Of a stretch of 64,000 nt of DNA, positions 18,314 to 30,140 are shown piece by piece. Location: positions 17,622 through 81,621 of the forward strand of contig JAICWO010000020.1 in assembly GCA_025934775.1 (NCBI GenBank), in the 5' to 3' direction. A program made the translations under genes and the position numbers. Source of the stretch: Gemmatimonadaceae bacterium. GTDB lineage: Bacteria > Gemmatimonadota > Gemmatimonadetes > Gemmatimonadales > Gemmatimonadaceae. Position 1 is the first letter of the stretch. Every line of letters starts with the position of its first letter. The notes below the pieces were generated by a model, which ran no database searches, was not told where the DNA came from, and saw only the letters and a list, made by a program, of their open reading frames with translations.

Positions 18314-20336
<2,023 letters not shown>

Positions 20337-20359
<23 letters not shown>

Positions 20360-22457
20360 TCGGCAGGTCGCGCACGCGGACGCCCGTGGCGTGATACACG
20401 GCGTTCGCGATCGCGCCCGCGACGCCGGTCATCCCGATCTCGCCCAGACCTTTGACGCCGAGCGGATTGACGTGTGGATCGTCCTCCTCGACGAAGCTCA
20501 CGTCGATCTCCGGCACGTCGGCGTTGACCGGCAGGTGATACTCGTCCAGCTCCGCGTTCACGTACCGGCCGCTGCGCCGGTCAATGTGCGTGTCCTCGAG
20601 CAGCGCCGCGCCGATGCCGTACACGATCCCGCCGATGATCTGGCTGCGCGCGGTCTTCGGGTTGAGAATTCTGCCGCCGGAATACGCGCCCGCCGCACGC
20701 CGCACGCGCACCATGCCGAGCTCCGCGTCGACCGCGACCTCGACGAACAGCGCGCCGAAGGCGTGCATCGAGTACTGTTCCCTCTCTTTTCCGGGCTTCG
20801 ACTCCGAGCGCACTTCCACGGCTTCGGTCACTCGCGCCGTGGCGGGATTGTCGAACCCGAGCTGACGCAACTTCTCGCGCAGCTCGCGCGCGGCGACGAG
20901 CACCGCGGAGCCCGTGCTCGTCGCGGTCATCGAGCCGGCGGAGATTGGATTCTGCGGCAGGTCGGTGTCGCCGTGCGTGAAGCGCACACGCTCGATCGGC
21001 AGGTCGAGCGCGTCGGCGGCGATCTGCTGCATGATCGTGATCGTGCCCGTTCCGATCTCGTGCGTCGCGGCGCGAATCTCCACGAGACCGTCCGGCGTCA
21101 TGCGTGCGATCGCCGACGCGGGCATGCGTTTCATCGGATACGTCGCCGTCGCCATGCCCCAACCGATCAACCAGTCACCGTCGCGCATCGACCGCGGGTT
21201 CGGCGGACGCTTCGCCCAACCAAACCGCTCGGCGGCGACGCGGTAACACTCGCGCAGCGACTTGCTCGACCACGGTTTGTGCTCCTCCGGATCCTCCTCG
21301 GCGTAGTTGCGCAGTCGGAGCTCGAAGGGATCGATGTCGAGACGTGCGGCCAGCTCGTCCATCGCCGACTCGAGCGCGAAGGTGCCCGACGCTTCGCCCG
21401 GCGCGCGATTGAACGTCGGCGTGCCGGTGTTCAGGCGGACGAGGTGCTGGCTCGTCTCTTGATTGTCACAGCGATACAGCATCCGCGTGGCGAGCGTCGA
21501 CGGCTCGAGCCACTCTTCGATCTTCGACGTGCTCGAGGTGGTGACGTGGCGCATCGCGGTGAGCTGGCCATCCCGGCCGCCGGCGATCTCGAAGTGCTGC
21601 ACCGTGTGTGGGCGCGCGCCCACGGGGCCGAACATCTGTCGTCGCGTCAGCACGAGCTTGACCGGCCGGCCGACGTGCTTGGCGGCCATTGCGGCGAGCG
21701 GCACGTGCGACCACGCGGCGCCCTTGGATCCGAACGCGCCGCCAGTGAAGCGCGAGACGACGCGAACCGCCTCTTCAGAAATTCCTAACGTCTTCGCGAG
21801 CACGCGCCGCACGCCGTACACGAATTGGGTCGAGTCGTACACCGTGAGCCGATCGCCCTCCCACATGGCGATGGTCGCATGCGGCTCGATGGGATTGTGC
21901 GTCTCGACCGGCGTGCGGTACACCACGTCGAGCCGCGCCGCGGCCTGGCGCAGCGCCGCGGACACGTCGCCCCGACAGGTCGACGCGGGATCCCGGCCGA
22001 GAATCTTTCTGGTGTAGGGATACGATTTCGCGAGCGACGCCTCCATGTCGACATCTATGGGAGCGGCTTCGTACTCGTATCGCACCAACGACGCGGCGTA
22101 GCGCGCCTGCTCGAAGCTGTCGGCAACGGCAACGCCGATCGGTTGGCCGTTGTAGTGCACGTCGTAGTCTTGCAGCAGCGAGAGCATGCGGCCGGCGGGC
22201 GGACTGAACGCCGCGCGTCCCTTCTCGGGAAGCGGCATCGCGTTGTCGGCCGTGATGATCGCGAGCACTCCGTCCGCGGCTTCCGCCTCGCGCGCATCGA
22301 TGCGCGTGATGCGACCCGCGCCAATCGTGCTCTGAATCATCACCGCGTACGCGAGGTGGTCGATCGGCACCTCGGCGGTGAACTTCGCCTGGCCCGTCAC
22401 CTTGAGCCGGCCATCGAGGCGCGTGAGCGGCGCGCCGATGTGGCCCGGCTCGGTCAT
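20337..22457 (-). CDS. paoC: PaoC/YagR-like molybdenum-cofactor subunit of an aldehyde/xanthine oxidoreductase
   Basis: A 706-residue molybdopterin-binding subunit of the xanthine oxidase family. Visible features are the a/b hammerhead start ([20 protein letters not shown]), the [11 protein letters not shown]oco loop (about residue 245), NRAPGEASG, and [20 protein letters not shown] near the end with the catalytic Glu. It is the last gene of a paoABC-type operon (minus strand); its ATG at 22457 overlaps the stop of the FAD subunit (ATGA). It should oxidise an aldehyde or heterocycle; the substrate is not predictable. No PaoD/XdhC maturation factor is adjacent. Confidence 0.88.
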
Positions 22458-23440
22458 GCGATCGCCGCCGCGCGCGTGAGCGCACGAATCAGCGTGCGCT
22501 TCGCGAGCTCGATCTTGAACGCGTTGTGCTCGCGCGCCACCGCGCCGGAGAGCGCCAGCTCGGCAGCGCGACCGAACGCGGCGCCGTCGGCGCTCGTGTT
22601 CTCGAGCGCCGACTCGGCATCCGGTACGCGCCATGGCTTCGTCGCGACGCCCCCCAGCGCGATCCGCGCTGCGCGAATCACGCCGTCGCGGACGTCGAGC
22701 GCCACCGCCGCCGACGCGAGCGTGAATGCGTACGACGCGCGATCTCGCACCTTGATGTAGAGCGATCGCTTGGCGAATGGCAGCGGCGGCACGTCGACCG
22801 AGACGATCAACTCGCCGTGCTCGAGTCGCGTTTCACGGTCAGGGCGATCGTGCGGCATGAGGTGAAAGTCGACGAGTGGAATCGTGCGCTCGCCGCCCGC
22901 ACCGCGCACGCGGACGATCGCATCCAGCGCCGCGAGCGCGACGGCCATGTCCGACGGATGCGTCGCGATACACTGCTCGCTCGTTCCCAACACCGCGTGA
23001 ATGCGGTTGATGCCGTGCAGCGCGGAGCACCCGCTGCCAGGCTCTCGCTTGTTGCACGCGTTCGCGACGTCGCGGAAGTATTGGCAGCGCGCACGCTGGA
23101 GCAGATTGCCTCCGGTAGTCGCCATGTTGCGGAGCTGCGGCGACGCACCCGCGAGCAGCGCTTGCGACAACACCGGGTAACGCTCGCGCACGAGTGGATG
23201 ATTCGCGAGATCGCTGTTGCGCACCATCGCGCCGATCCGCAGGCCACCGCCGTCGATCTCCTCCACGGTCGTGAGCGAAAGCTGATTGATGTCGACGACG
23301 CGCGCCGGCCGCTCGACATCGTGCTTCATCAAGTCGACCAGCGTCGTGCCGCCGGCGAGAAAGCGCGCGTCGGGATTCGCGCCGAGGAGCGCGATCGCGT
23401 CCTGTTCGCTCGCCGCCGACTCGAATTGGAACGGATACAC
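22454..23440 (-). CDS. paoB: PaoB/YagS-like FAD subunit with extra iron-sulfur site
   Basis: A 328-residue CO-dehydrogenase-type FAD-binding protein: FLAGGTTLVDLMKHDVERPA is the FAD pyrophosphate loop and MATTGGNLLQRARC is the second flavin motif. Four cysteines in the pattern RARC, ACNKRE, GSGC and EQC (about residues 115-155) match the additional [4Fe-4S] cluster known in E. coli PaoB. The start is GTG at 23440, directly abutting the stop of the 2Fe-2S subunit. It accepts electrons from the iron-sulfur subunit. Confidence 0.88.
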   Translation of the reverse strand: MYPFQFESAASEQDAIALLGANPDARFLAGGTTLVDLMKHDVERPARVVDINQLSLTTVEEIDGGGLRIGAMVRNSDLANHPLVRERYPVLSQALLAGASPQLRNMATTGGNLLQRARCQYFRDVANACNKREPGSGCSALHGINRIHAVLGTSEQCIATHPSDMAVALAALDAIVRVRGAGGERTIPLVDFHLMPHDRPDRETRLEHGELIVSVDVPPLPFAKRSLYIKVRDRASYAFTLASAAVALDVRDGVIRAARIALGGVATKPWRVPDAESALENTSADGAAFGRAAELALSGAVAREHNAFKIELAKRTLIRALTRAAAIA

Positions 23441-23932
23441 TCAGCGCGCCCCGGCGGCCGCGCCGCGCGATTGCCTCACCTGCTGGATCGCGGCGACGAT
23501 GTTCGGGTACGCGCCGCAGCGACAGATGTTGCCGCTCATCATCTCGCGCACGTCATCGTCCGACTCGCCGACGGGTTCGTCGAGCAATGCGACGGCGGAC
23601 ATGATCTGGCCCGGCGTGCAATAGCCGCACTGAAAGCCGTCGCACTCGAGAAACGCCTGCTGCATGGGGTGCAGCGTCTCGTCATCGGCCAAGGCTTCGA
23701 TCGTCGTGACCGCGCGTCCGTTCGCCGATGCCGCGAGCGTCAGGCACGAGAGCACGCGCCGCCCGTCGACGTGCACGGTGCAGGCGCCGCACTGGCCGAC
23801 GTCGCACCCTTTCTTGGTGCCAGTCAGCCGGAGATGCTCGCGGAGCGCGTCGAGCAGCGTAGTGCGCGGATCGAGCGAGAGCTCGCGCACAACGCCGTTG
23901 ATGTGCAATGCGATCAGAATCGTGCTTGGCAT
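23441..23932 (-). CDS. paoA: PaoA/YagT-like 2Fe-2S subunit, without Tat signal
   Basis: A 163-residue protein with two [2Fe-2S] clusters: a plant ferredoxin-type domain ([24 protein letters not shown]) and the all-helical domain ([11 protein letters not shown], then [10 protein letters not shown]). E. coli PaoA carries a long twin-arginine signal; here the protein starts directly with the ferredoxin fold, so the complex is probably cytoplasmic. The ATG at 23932 is preferred to a GTG three codons upstream. First gene of the paoABC-like operon. Confidence 0.88.
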   Translation of the reverse strand: MPSTILIALHINGVVRELSLDPRTTLLDALREHLRLTGTKKGCDVGQCGACTVHVDGRRVLSCLTLAASANGRAVTTIEALADDETLHPMQQAFLECDGFQCGYCTPGQIMSAVALLDEPVGESDDDVREMMSGNICRCGAYPNIVAAIQQVRQSRGAAAGAR

Positions 23933-24003
23933 GCGGCGCACGCTGCCGCACGTTGCGGACCAGCCGAGCGGGCGCGGCTGTTACCGCGCAGTCGTGCGGC
24001 GAC

Positions 24004-25404
24004 CTACTCCGCGCTCGCGTCGACGCTTGGGAGATACACGGTGAACGCGCTGCCGACGCCTGGCTCGCTCTCGACCTCGACGTGACCGCCGGATTGCTTC
24101 ACGATGCCGTACGCGGTCGAGAGACCCAGCCCAGTGCCGCGGCCGGGTTCCTTGGTGGTGAAGAACGGCTCGAAGATCTGCGCGAGCGTCTGCGCATTCA
24201 TGCCCGTGCCTGTGTCGCGCACAATAATCGTCGCGTACTCGCCGGGCGCGACGTCCGGGTCGTCGCGCGACGCGCTCGCGCCCAACTCGGCGCTCCCCGT
24301 CTCGATCGTCAGGGTGCCGCCCTCGGGCATCGCGTCGGCCGCGTTGATCGCAAGATTCATCACGACCTGCTCGAGCTGACCCGGATCGACGCGAACCAGC
24401 GGCACGTCGGGGGAGAGATGCGTCGCGACGCTGATGTTGCCGAGGACGAGGCGCCGCGTGAGCGTCTCGACGCCGCGCAGCACGTCGTTCGGATTGACGA
24501 CTCGCGGCTCGAGCGCCTGCCGGCGGCTGAACGCGAGGAGCTGCCGCGTGAGCTTCGCCGCACGAGTCGTGGCGCCGCGGATCTCGGCGATCGCATCGCG
24601 TGCCTCGCCGGCCTTTGCTTCGACGAGAAGCAGCTCGGCGTAGCTGCTGATCACCGTGAGCAGATTATTGAAGTCGTGCGCGATGCCGCCGGCCAGCCGG
24701 CCCACGGCTTCCATCTTCTGCGCCTGGCGAAGCTGTGCCTCCAGCCGCCGCGACTCCGTGACGTCCGCCGCGACGGCGCCGATCGCGAACAGCTCGCCGT
24801 CGCGCGTCATGATGGGATAGAAGCTGGCGATGATGTGCCGCACGGTCCTTCCAGGACCGGGCGTCGGATGATCGAACTCGGCGCCGAGCACCGGCTCGCC
24901 GGTGGCGAGTACGCTGCGGAGAAGCGGCTCGACGTGGCCGGCGATGCGATCGTCGATTTCCCCCACCGTGGCGCCGATGTAGTCCTCGGGCGCGAGTCCG
25001 TGCAGCTCGGCAATGCGCTCGTTCACGCGCAGGAATCGAAGGTCGCGATCGAGGAACGCGAATCCGACCGGCGCGTTCTCGAGCGCGGAGTCGAGCAGGC
25101 CGGCGAGCTGCGCTTTCTGTCGCGCGTGCGTGAGCGCGTCGGCGGCTTGCCGCTCGAGCTGCTGACGCTGCTCGTCGAGCGCGAGCGCCTGCCGCACGAT
25201 GTGCCGCATGAACGCCGAGAGCGCGACGAGGACGAGCAGCACCTCGGCGCAGACGAGCACGATCGGCACGAGGTGGGCGGTCAGTGCCACCGTGACCGCG
25301 ATCGCCATCAGCGCCGCGGCACTCATCCAAGCGTAGCGTCGGAGCTCGGCGGCCACGCTGTGCGACGCGTCGCGCCGGCTCATCGATGAGTTCCGTTCGA
25401 CCAT
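24004..25404 (-). CDS. PAS-domain sensor histidine kinase (orphan)
   Basis: A 466-residue kinase. Two N-terminal membrane helices (about 27-47 and 50-68) and a short coiled coil precede a PAS domain (about 95-215, LDSALENAPVGFAFLDRDLR to FAIGAVAADVTESRR). The dimerisation/phosphoacceptor box is GRLAGGIAHDFNNLLTVISS (His at about 240), and the ATPase domain shows NLAINAADAMPEGG (N box), VRDTGTGM (G1), FEPFFTTK (F box) and GTGLGLSTAYG (G2). The AHDFNN class often has a receiver domain or partner regulator; none is adjacent. Two palindromes lie just upstream of the start. Confidence 0.9.
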   Translation of the reverse strand: MVERNSSMSRRDASHSVAAELRRYAWMSAAALMAIAVTVALTAHLVPIVLVCAEVLLVLVALSAFMRHIVRQALALDEQRQQLERQAADALTHARQKAQLAGLLDSALENAPVGFAFLDRDLRFLRVNERIAELHGLAPEDYIGATVGEIDDRIAGHVEPLLRSVLATGEPVLGAEFDHPTPGPGRTVRHIIASFYPIMTRDGELFAIGAVAADVTESRRLEAQLRQAQKMEAVGRLAGGIAHDFNNLLTVISSYAELLLVEAKAGEARDAIAEIRGATTRAAKLTRQLLAFSRRQALEPRVVNPNDVLRGVETLTRRLVLGNISVATHLSPDVPLVRVDPGQLEQVVMNLAINAADAMPEGGTLTIETGSAELGASASRDDPDVAPGEYATIIVRDTGTGMNAQTLAQIFEPFFTTKEPGRGTGLGLSTAYGIVKQSGGHVEVESEPGVGSAFTVYLPSVDASAE

Positions 25405-25407
25405 CGC

Positions 25408-25435
25408 GCGGAGTGTAACGCATGCGACACTCCGC
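25408..25435 (-). promoter_or_regulatory. Leader hairpin immediately before the PAS kinase start
   Basis: GCGGAGTGT (25408-25416) pairs perfectly with ACACTCCGC (25427-25435). In the kinase mRNA the hairpin ends 3 nt before the ATG at 25404, where a ribosome binding site should be, so it could limit translation. Confidence 0.4.
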
Positions 25436-25450
25436 CGGCTAGGCGGTCCG

Positions 25451-25472
25451 GACGTTTATCGCGATAAACGTC
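25451..25472. promoter_or_regulatory. Perfect 22-bp palindrome, candidate operator
   Basis: GACGTTTATCG (25451-25461) is followed directly by its exact reverse complement (25462-25472), giving a gapless 22-bp palindrome 47 nt upstream of the PAS kinase start and within its promoter region. Symmetry and position suggest a dimeric regulator site; the regulator is unknown. Confidence 0.5.
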
Positions 25473-25523
25473 TGCACTTACGCGAACTTAGATTAGAAGC
25501 CGTTAATCTTCTTACGGCTGAGC

Positions 25524-26339
25524 TCAGTGCGGCGCGGCAGCCCAATGCGACGGATCGAACAGCGTCGGCGACAGCTCGACGTTCGCGCGCACGTTGGAAT
25601 ACTCCTCGAGCACGCGACGCCGGCCGTTGACGAGCTGTTCCACCCGCTCGGCGACCCACCCGCCGCCCGCGGGAACGAATCGATCGAAACGCGTGTCGCT
25701 CAGCCCCTGCCGCGTGTGCTCCAGCAGCCGCACGAACATGAGACGATCGCGATCGACCCAGAATTGTTTGCTCGTCGTGTCGCCCGCTGTGGCGCCGATC
25801 ACATAGACCGGCCGCCCTTCCCACGTGGTCTCGTGGAATCGGCCCAGGTCGAAGCCGAGGCGGCGCAGCTCCGCTTCGGTATGCGCGGAGCTCTGGTCGT
25901 AGGCATCGAACGCCAGGACGAGCAGCTCGTTGATGCCGGTGTCCGCCCGAACGAGCTTTCCATTAGAGAACGTGAATACGCTGTCGCGCGCGAACAGGAT
26001 GCCGTTCCCCTGCGCCGGATTGCCGATGTCGATGCGGAGCTCGCCCGGAGGACGCGCCGCCTCGTACCAGGTCTGCACGCTCTCGGTGCCGCTGGGAAGC
26101 GTGACCGTGGTGCGCTGGGTGAAGGTCACGGTGTGAAACCAGTCGTCCGCGTAGCGCGTGTGCATCGCCCGAATCAGCGACGCGCCGCTCGAGATTCCGG
26201 CGCGCGGCGGAGCCGCGGGACGGCGCGCGGGCGCCGGCGTCGGCGCGGGCCCGCCGCGATGGCAGCCTGCCGCGAAAAGAAACAGCCCCGCGGCAACGAG
26301 ACGCGGGGCAATGGTGGTACGACGGTCGAGAGCGATCAT
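25524..26339 (-). CDS. Predicted lipoprotein, third gene of a two-component operon
   Basis: A 271-residue protein with a lipoprotein signal (LVAAGLFLFAAGC, Cys at about residue 25) and a proline/alanine linker, then a beta-rich domain (TVTFTQRTTVTLPSGTESVQTWYEAARPPGELRIDI, split here by its strands; WEGRPVYVIGA; KQFWVDRDRLMFVR) resembling the half-barrel of LolA/outer-membrane lipoprotein-sorting proteins. The ATG at 26339 lies 2 nt after the response regulator stop, so co-transcription with the two-component system is near certain. It may sense or respond to envelope state; that role is inferred from context only. Confidence 0.72.
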   Translation of the reverse strand: MIALDRRTTIAPRLVAAGLFLFAAGCHRGGPAPTPAPARRPAAPPRAGISSGASLIRAMHTRYADDWFHTVTFTQRTTVTLPSGTESVQTWYEAARPPGELRIDIGNPAQGNGILFARDSVFTFSNGKLVRADTGINELLVLAFDAYDQSSAHTEAELRRLGFDLGRFHETTWEGRPVYVIGATAGDTTSKQFWVDRDRLMFVRLLEHTRQGLSDTRFDRFVPAGGGWVAERVEQLVNGRRRVLEEYSNVRANVELSPTLFDPSHWAAAPH

Positions 26340-26341
26340 GT

Positions 26342-27088
26342 TCAAGGCTCGAGTCGGTAGCCCGCTTTCCACACGGTGAGAATGTGGTGCGGTTGCGAGG
26401 GGTCATCTTCGAGCTTCCTGCGCAACTCCGCGATGTGGATGTCGACCGTGCGCGTCATCACTTCCACACGGTAGCCCCACACCTCGCGCAGCAGCTCGAC
26501 GCGCGACGCCACAGCACCGCGGCGACGCACGAGCGCCAGCAACAAATCAAACTCCTTGGGGCTGAGTGCAACTGCAGTGCCCTCTTTCGTGACGGTTCGC
26601 GATGCCGGATTGATCTCAACCGAGCCGAACCGTTCCATCTGGTCCGCCGACGCGCCGCGCTGCTCCGAGATCCGCGAGCGTCGAAGCAGCGCCCCAACCC
26701 GCGCGAGCAGCTCCAGCACGCCGCACGGCTTCGTGACGTAGTCGTCGGCGCCCAGGCGGAAGCCGAGGACCTTGTCCGCCTCCTCGCCGCGCGCGGTGAG
26801 GATGAGCACCGGCACGTCGGATCCGCCGTCGCGCAGCAGCTTGAGCACGCGATAGCCGTCCATGCCGGGCAGCATGAGGTCGAGCATCACGAGATCGGGC
26901 TTCCACTCGCGCGCGCGCTCGAGTCCCCGCTCGCCATCCTCGGCGACTTGCACGTCGTAGCCTTCGATTTCGAGCCCCGTGCGCAGTCCGTACGCCAGAT
27001 CGGGATTGTCTTCGACGATGAGGATGCGCGCCATGATCACTGCGTCCGGCGTGGGCTGTGGGATGTCCAGTGCTGATCCGTACGTCAT
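26342..27088 (-). CDS. OmpR/PhoB family response regulator
   Basis: A 248-residue two-domain regulator. The receiver domain (ARILIVEDNPDLAYGLRTGL) has the acidic pocket, the phospho-acceptor Asp in LVMLDLMLPGMDGY, and the conserved Lys in DDYVTKPCG. The DNA-binding winged helix at residues about 145-245 ends HILTVWKAGYRL (usual VRGxGYxL). The ATG at 27088 is used: it overlaps the kinase stop (ATGA) and follows a GAGG site. The ATG at 27034 (MARILIV) is a possible internal start that would remove 18 residues lacking domain features. Confidence 0.9.
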   Translation of the reverse strand: MTYGSALDIPQPTPDAVIMARILIVEDNPDLAYGLRTGLEIEGYDVQVAEDGERGLERAREWKPDLVMLDLMLPGMDGYRVLKLLRDGGSDVPVLILTARGEEADKVLGFRLGADDYVTKPCGVLELLARVGALLRRSRISEQRGASADQMERFGSVEINPASRTVTKEGTAVALSPKEFDLLLALVRRRGAVASRVELLREVWGYRVEVMTRTVDIHIAELRRKLEDDPSQPHHILTVWKAGYRLEP

Positions 27089-28899
27089 GTGACTGCCTCG
27101 AGTTGCGACTTGGATTTCGGTTCATGCGCGGATGCCGGAGGCTCCGCGCCGGCTTCACTGATCGGCAACTCCACCACGATGCGCGCCCCGCCGCCGGGCG
27201 ACCCTTCGGCGCGCGTGCGGCCGCCGTGCATCACCACGAGCTCGCGCACCACCGAGAGCCCGATGCCGCTGCCTCCCGTCGCTGCCTCGGCATCGCGCGA
27301 GAGCCGCACGTACGGCTCCCAGACGCGTACGCGATCGGCGTGCGGAATCCCGGGCCCCTGGTCCTCGACCCAGAAACGCGCCACGCCATTCCCCAGTTCC
27401 GAACCGACCGTGATCGTCTGGCCAGGCGGGCCGTATTTCACCGCGTTGTCGAGGAGATTCAGCAGCACTTGGCGTAATGCGTCGCGATCGAGCGCGGTGC
27501 TCGCGTTCGAGTCGAGCGTCGCGACCACCGTCATCTGCCGCGCCCGCGCGAGCGGGGAGAAGAGCTCGATCGCGTCGGCGATCTCGCGATCGAGATCGGC
27601 CCGCGCGAGCGAGAGCCGGTTGGTCCCTTTCTCGCTCCGCGAGAAGTTGAGCACGTTCTCAACGAGGTACGTGAGTCGCCGCGCTTCCTGGTCGATGATC
27701 CCCGCCGACCGCGTGCGCTCGTCCTCGCTGCGGAGCTTCCCCATCTTGAGCAGCTCGGCGAACCAGCGGATCTGGGCGAGCGGCGTGCGGAGCTCGTGCG
27801 ACACGCCCGAGACGAACTCGGTGCGCAGCCGCGCGAGCGCCTGCTGGCGGCGGAGCTGGAGCAGCGCGAGCGTGAGCAGCCCCGCGGCGATCACGAACAG
27901 CACCACGATCACCGGCAAGCGCGAGCTCGGCAGGCCGCCGACCACCAGCTGGTCGGCGAAATCGCTGCGCAAGCTCACGCGCATGATCAACCGGCCAAAG
28001 TTGGCCTCGATCGTATCGACCGCGCTGTACGTGGGCGCCGCCCAGCCGGGCGACTTGTACACCTCGCGCCCGTCGAGCGTCGTGACGGAGACCGAGAGAA
28101 TCGAGTCGGGCGACAGGCCTCTGACGAGCGACGGTGGGAGCAGCGCGCTCTGATGCCCGTTCCCGCCCCGAATGTTCTCGAACGCCGGTGAGAGAAACGG
28201 CTTCGGATCGGTCGCGTAGCCGTACAACGCGACCGGCTGGAGATCGTTCGCGTTGCGCGCGACCACGAAGACGAGCAGCACCGGCTCGCCGCGGCGCTTC
28301 GCGAACAGCATCGCGTACGAGTCGTTCGTGACCACCGCGGTCAGATTGCGCAGCGGGCCGAACGGCCCATCGGCTTCGCCGAACGCGAGCACCTGCGGCT
28401 CGCGCGGCCGAGGCATCGCTTTGACGTAGCGGACCATGGTATCGCGCGCCCACGCGAGATCGGCGTCGGCGAGATCGGTCTCGGTGGTGCGGAGCGTCCC
28501 GTCCGTCCAGTCGTAGCGGAAGAAGTAGTGCACTCCGGACATGCAGTGACACCAGCTCACCATGTCGCGCGCGACGTCCTGTACTTCTTCCGGCGCCAGC
28601 AGCGAGTGCTGGAGATCGGCCGGATCCACGTGCGAAGCCTGCCAGCTCAGCGACGTCACCATCTGCGTGAGCAGCGCGTTCTGCGACTGCTGGGTGAGCT
28701 GCCAATCCGCGAAGCGCGCATAGTCGCGGAGGGCGCCCTCGGCGGTGCGGCGCTGCGACCGCGCGGCATCCCACGCCTGGTATGCGAGCACCGCTGCGAC
28801 GACGAGAGCGAGGATCAGCAGCGCAACGGTGCCGATCAGGCGGGGAGAGCGACGCATCGTCCGAAATGAACGGTTCGGCCGCGGCGTCAGCCAGCCCAC
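27085..28899 (-). CDS. Membrane sensor histidine kinase
   Basis: A 604-residue kinase partnered with the response regulator downstream (ATGA overlap). A first membrane helix (about 22-42) and a second (about 330-350) flank a 285-residue extracytoplasmic sensor with Cys pair WCHCMSG. The dimerisation box is FVSGVSHELRTPLAQIRWFA; the ATPase motifs are LLNLLDNAVKYGPPG, EDQGPGIP and GGSGIGLSVVREL. The GTG start at 28899 is supported by AAGGA with 8 nt spacing; the ATG at 28857 is an alternative. The signal is unknown. Confidence 0.88.
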   Translation of the reverse strand: MGWLTPRPNRSFRTMRRSPRLIGTVALLILALVVAAVLAYQAWDAARSQRRTAEGALRDYARFADWQLTQQSQNALLTQMVTSLSWQASHVDPADLQHSLLAPEEVQDVARDMVSWCHCMSGVHYFFRYDWTDGTLRTTETDLADADLAWARDTMVRYVKAMPRPREPQVLAFGEADGPFGPLRNLTAVVTNDSYAMLFAKRRGEPVLLVFVVARNANDLQPVALYGYATDPKPFLSPAFENIRGGNGHQSALLPPSLVRGLSPDSILSVSVTTLDGREVYKSPGWAAPTYSAVDTIEANFGRLIMRVSLRSDFADQLVVGGLPSSRLPVIVVLFVIAAGLLTLALLQLRRQQALARLRTEFVSGVSHELRTPLAQIRWFAELLKMGKLRSEDERTRSAGIIDQEARRLTYLVENVLNFSRSEKGTNRLSLARADLDREIADAIELFSPLARARQMTVVATLDSNASTALDRDALRQVLLNLLDNAVKYGPPGQTITVGSELGNGVARFWVEDQGPGIPHADRVRVWEPYVRLSRDAEAATGGSGIGLSVVRELVVMHGGRTRAEGSPGGGARIVVELPISEAGAEPPASAHEPKSKSQLEAVT

Positions 28900-28985
28900 T
28901 TACCGATTCCTTGCACGCCGCCGCCCGGGCGTCGCCCCGGAATCCGACTTGCAATTGAAAGCGATATGCGAAATATTTGCATCTG

Positions 28986-29363
28986 ATGACCGCGCCCATC
29001 TTCGCCGCCCCGCGCCCGGACCCCGGGCCCGTGCTCGCCAAAGCCGTCCTCGCCGCGGCGGGCCGGCTCGGGCTCAAGTATCGGCAACTCGGCGCGGTGA
29101 TCGGCTCGAGCGAGGCGTCGATCTCGCGGCTGCAGCACGGGCGCGGACTCGACCCCGCGAGCAAGGAAGGCGAGCTCGCGCTGCTCTTTCTCCGGCTCTA
29201 CCGCAGCCTGGACGCGCTCGTCGGCGGCGACGACGCGGCCGCACGCGACTGGCTGACTTCAGAGAATACTCATATCGGCGGCATCCCCGCCGATCGCATC
29301 CGCACCGTCGAGGGACTCGTCGATGTTGTCCAGTATCTGGACGCGATGCGCGGGCGCCTCTGA
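28986..29363 (+). CDS. Xre/MbcA/ParS-type antitoxin (DUF2384) of a RES-Xre module
   Basis: A 125-residue protein: an N-terminal helix-turn-helix (LAKAVLAAAGRLGLKYRQLG, then IGSSEASISRLQHGR) and a C-terminal DUF2384 toxin-binding domain (LALLFLRLYRSLDALVGGDD, ARDWLTSENTHIGGIPADRI, VEGLVDVVQYLDAMRGRL). It neutralises the RES toxin encoded by the overlapping next gene and probably represses the operon. The ATG at 28986 is preferred over an in-frame TTG 9 nt upstream. It is divergent from the histidine kinase gene. Confidence 0.88.
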   Translation: MTAPIFAAPRPDPGPVLAKAVLAAAGRLGLKYRQLGAVIGSSEASISRLQHGRGLDPASKEGELALLFLRLYRSLDALVGGDDAAARDWLTSENTHIGGIPADRIRTVEGLVDVVQYLDAMRGRL

Positions 29364-30078
29364 GCGCCGCCCGCTCCGCCTCACCGCGTGGCGCGTCGTC
29401 GAGGCCCAGCACCAGGTCTCCACGCGCAAGCTCGTCGATTCCGTCGACGAGCAGATCGTCCTCGAGGAGCTGATCGACGCCGTGAAGCCGCTCGATCCCA
29501 CGCGGGGACGGCTCCACTACCTGCTCTCGACGCCATTCCGCTACCCGCCGCTCGCGCACGGATCGCGCTTTGGCGCGCGCCACGAGCGCGGCATCTGGTA
29601 CGGATCGGAGACGCGGCGCACCGCGTTCGCCGAGGTGGCGTACTACCGCCTGCTCTTTCTCGAGGGCACGCGCGCCACGTTTCAATCGCTCACGTCACAG
29701 CTCACCGCGTTCACCGTTCGCGCCCGCAGCGCACATGGCGTCGATCTGGCCGCACCGCCGTTCGATGCGCACCGCCGCGCGATCGCGTCGCCGCTGCGCT
29801 ACGGTCCCACCCAGGCGCTCGGCGCCGCGATGCGCGCCGATAGCGTCGAGCTGTTTCGGTATCCGTCGGCGCGCGATGCACGCGGCGGCGCGAACGTCGG
29901 CGCGTTCACGCCCACGGTGTTCGGCACGGCGAAGCCGCGCGGTCTGGAGACCTGGCACTGCACGGCCACGCGCCGCCGCGTGGAGCTGGCCAGCCGCGAC
30001 TATTTCGCCCGTGAGACGTTCGTCTTTCCGCGCGAGGAATTCCTGGTCGGAGGCGTGCTGCCGTCGCCGGCCGTGTGA
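29323..30078 (+). CDS. RES-domain toxin
   Basis: A toxin of about 251 residues whose start overlaps the antitoxin gene by 41 nt. RES toxins deplete NAD+ by phosphorolysis or hydrolysis. The catalytic patch is recognisable: AWRVVEAQH (first Arg), GSRFGARHERGIWYGSETRR (Arg and Tyr) and AFAEVAYYRLLFLEG (Glu). The ATG at 29323 is the first in-frame ATG; a TTG at 29326 or a later unrecognised start is possible, because RES domains usually begin near the WR motif. A longer linker between motifs than in the small RES proteins places it in the 220-250-residue subgroup. Confidence 0.82.
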   Translation: MLSSIWTRCAGASERRPLRLTAWRVVEAQHQVSTRKLVDSVDEQIVLEELIDAVKPLDPTRGRLHYLLSTPFRYPPLAHGSRFGARHERGIWYGSETRRTAFAEVAYYRLLFLEGTRATFQSLTSQLTAFTVRARSAHGVDLAAPPFDAHRRAIASPLRYGPTQALGAAMRADSVELFRYPSARDARGGANVGAFTPTVFGTAKPRGLETWHCTATRRRVELASRDYFARETFVFPREEFLVGGVLPSPAV

Positions 30079-30140
30079 AGCGGGCAGGTGAATTGCAGTG
30101 GCTGGTGGCGAACTCGCCATGGATCTTTGCAGGTTTCGGC

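Noticed and set aside
22526..25389. Long plus-strand frames opposite the molybdoenzyme and kinase genes
   Set aside because: Arg/Ala/His-rich shadows typical of GC-rich antisense frames; no domain motif.
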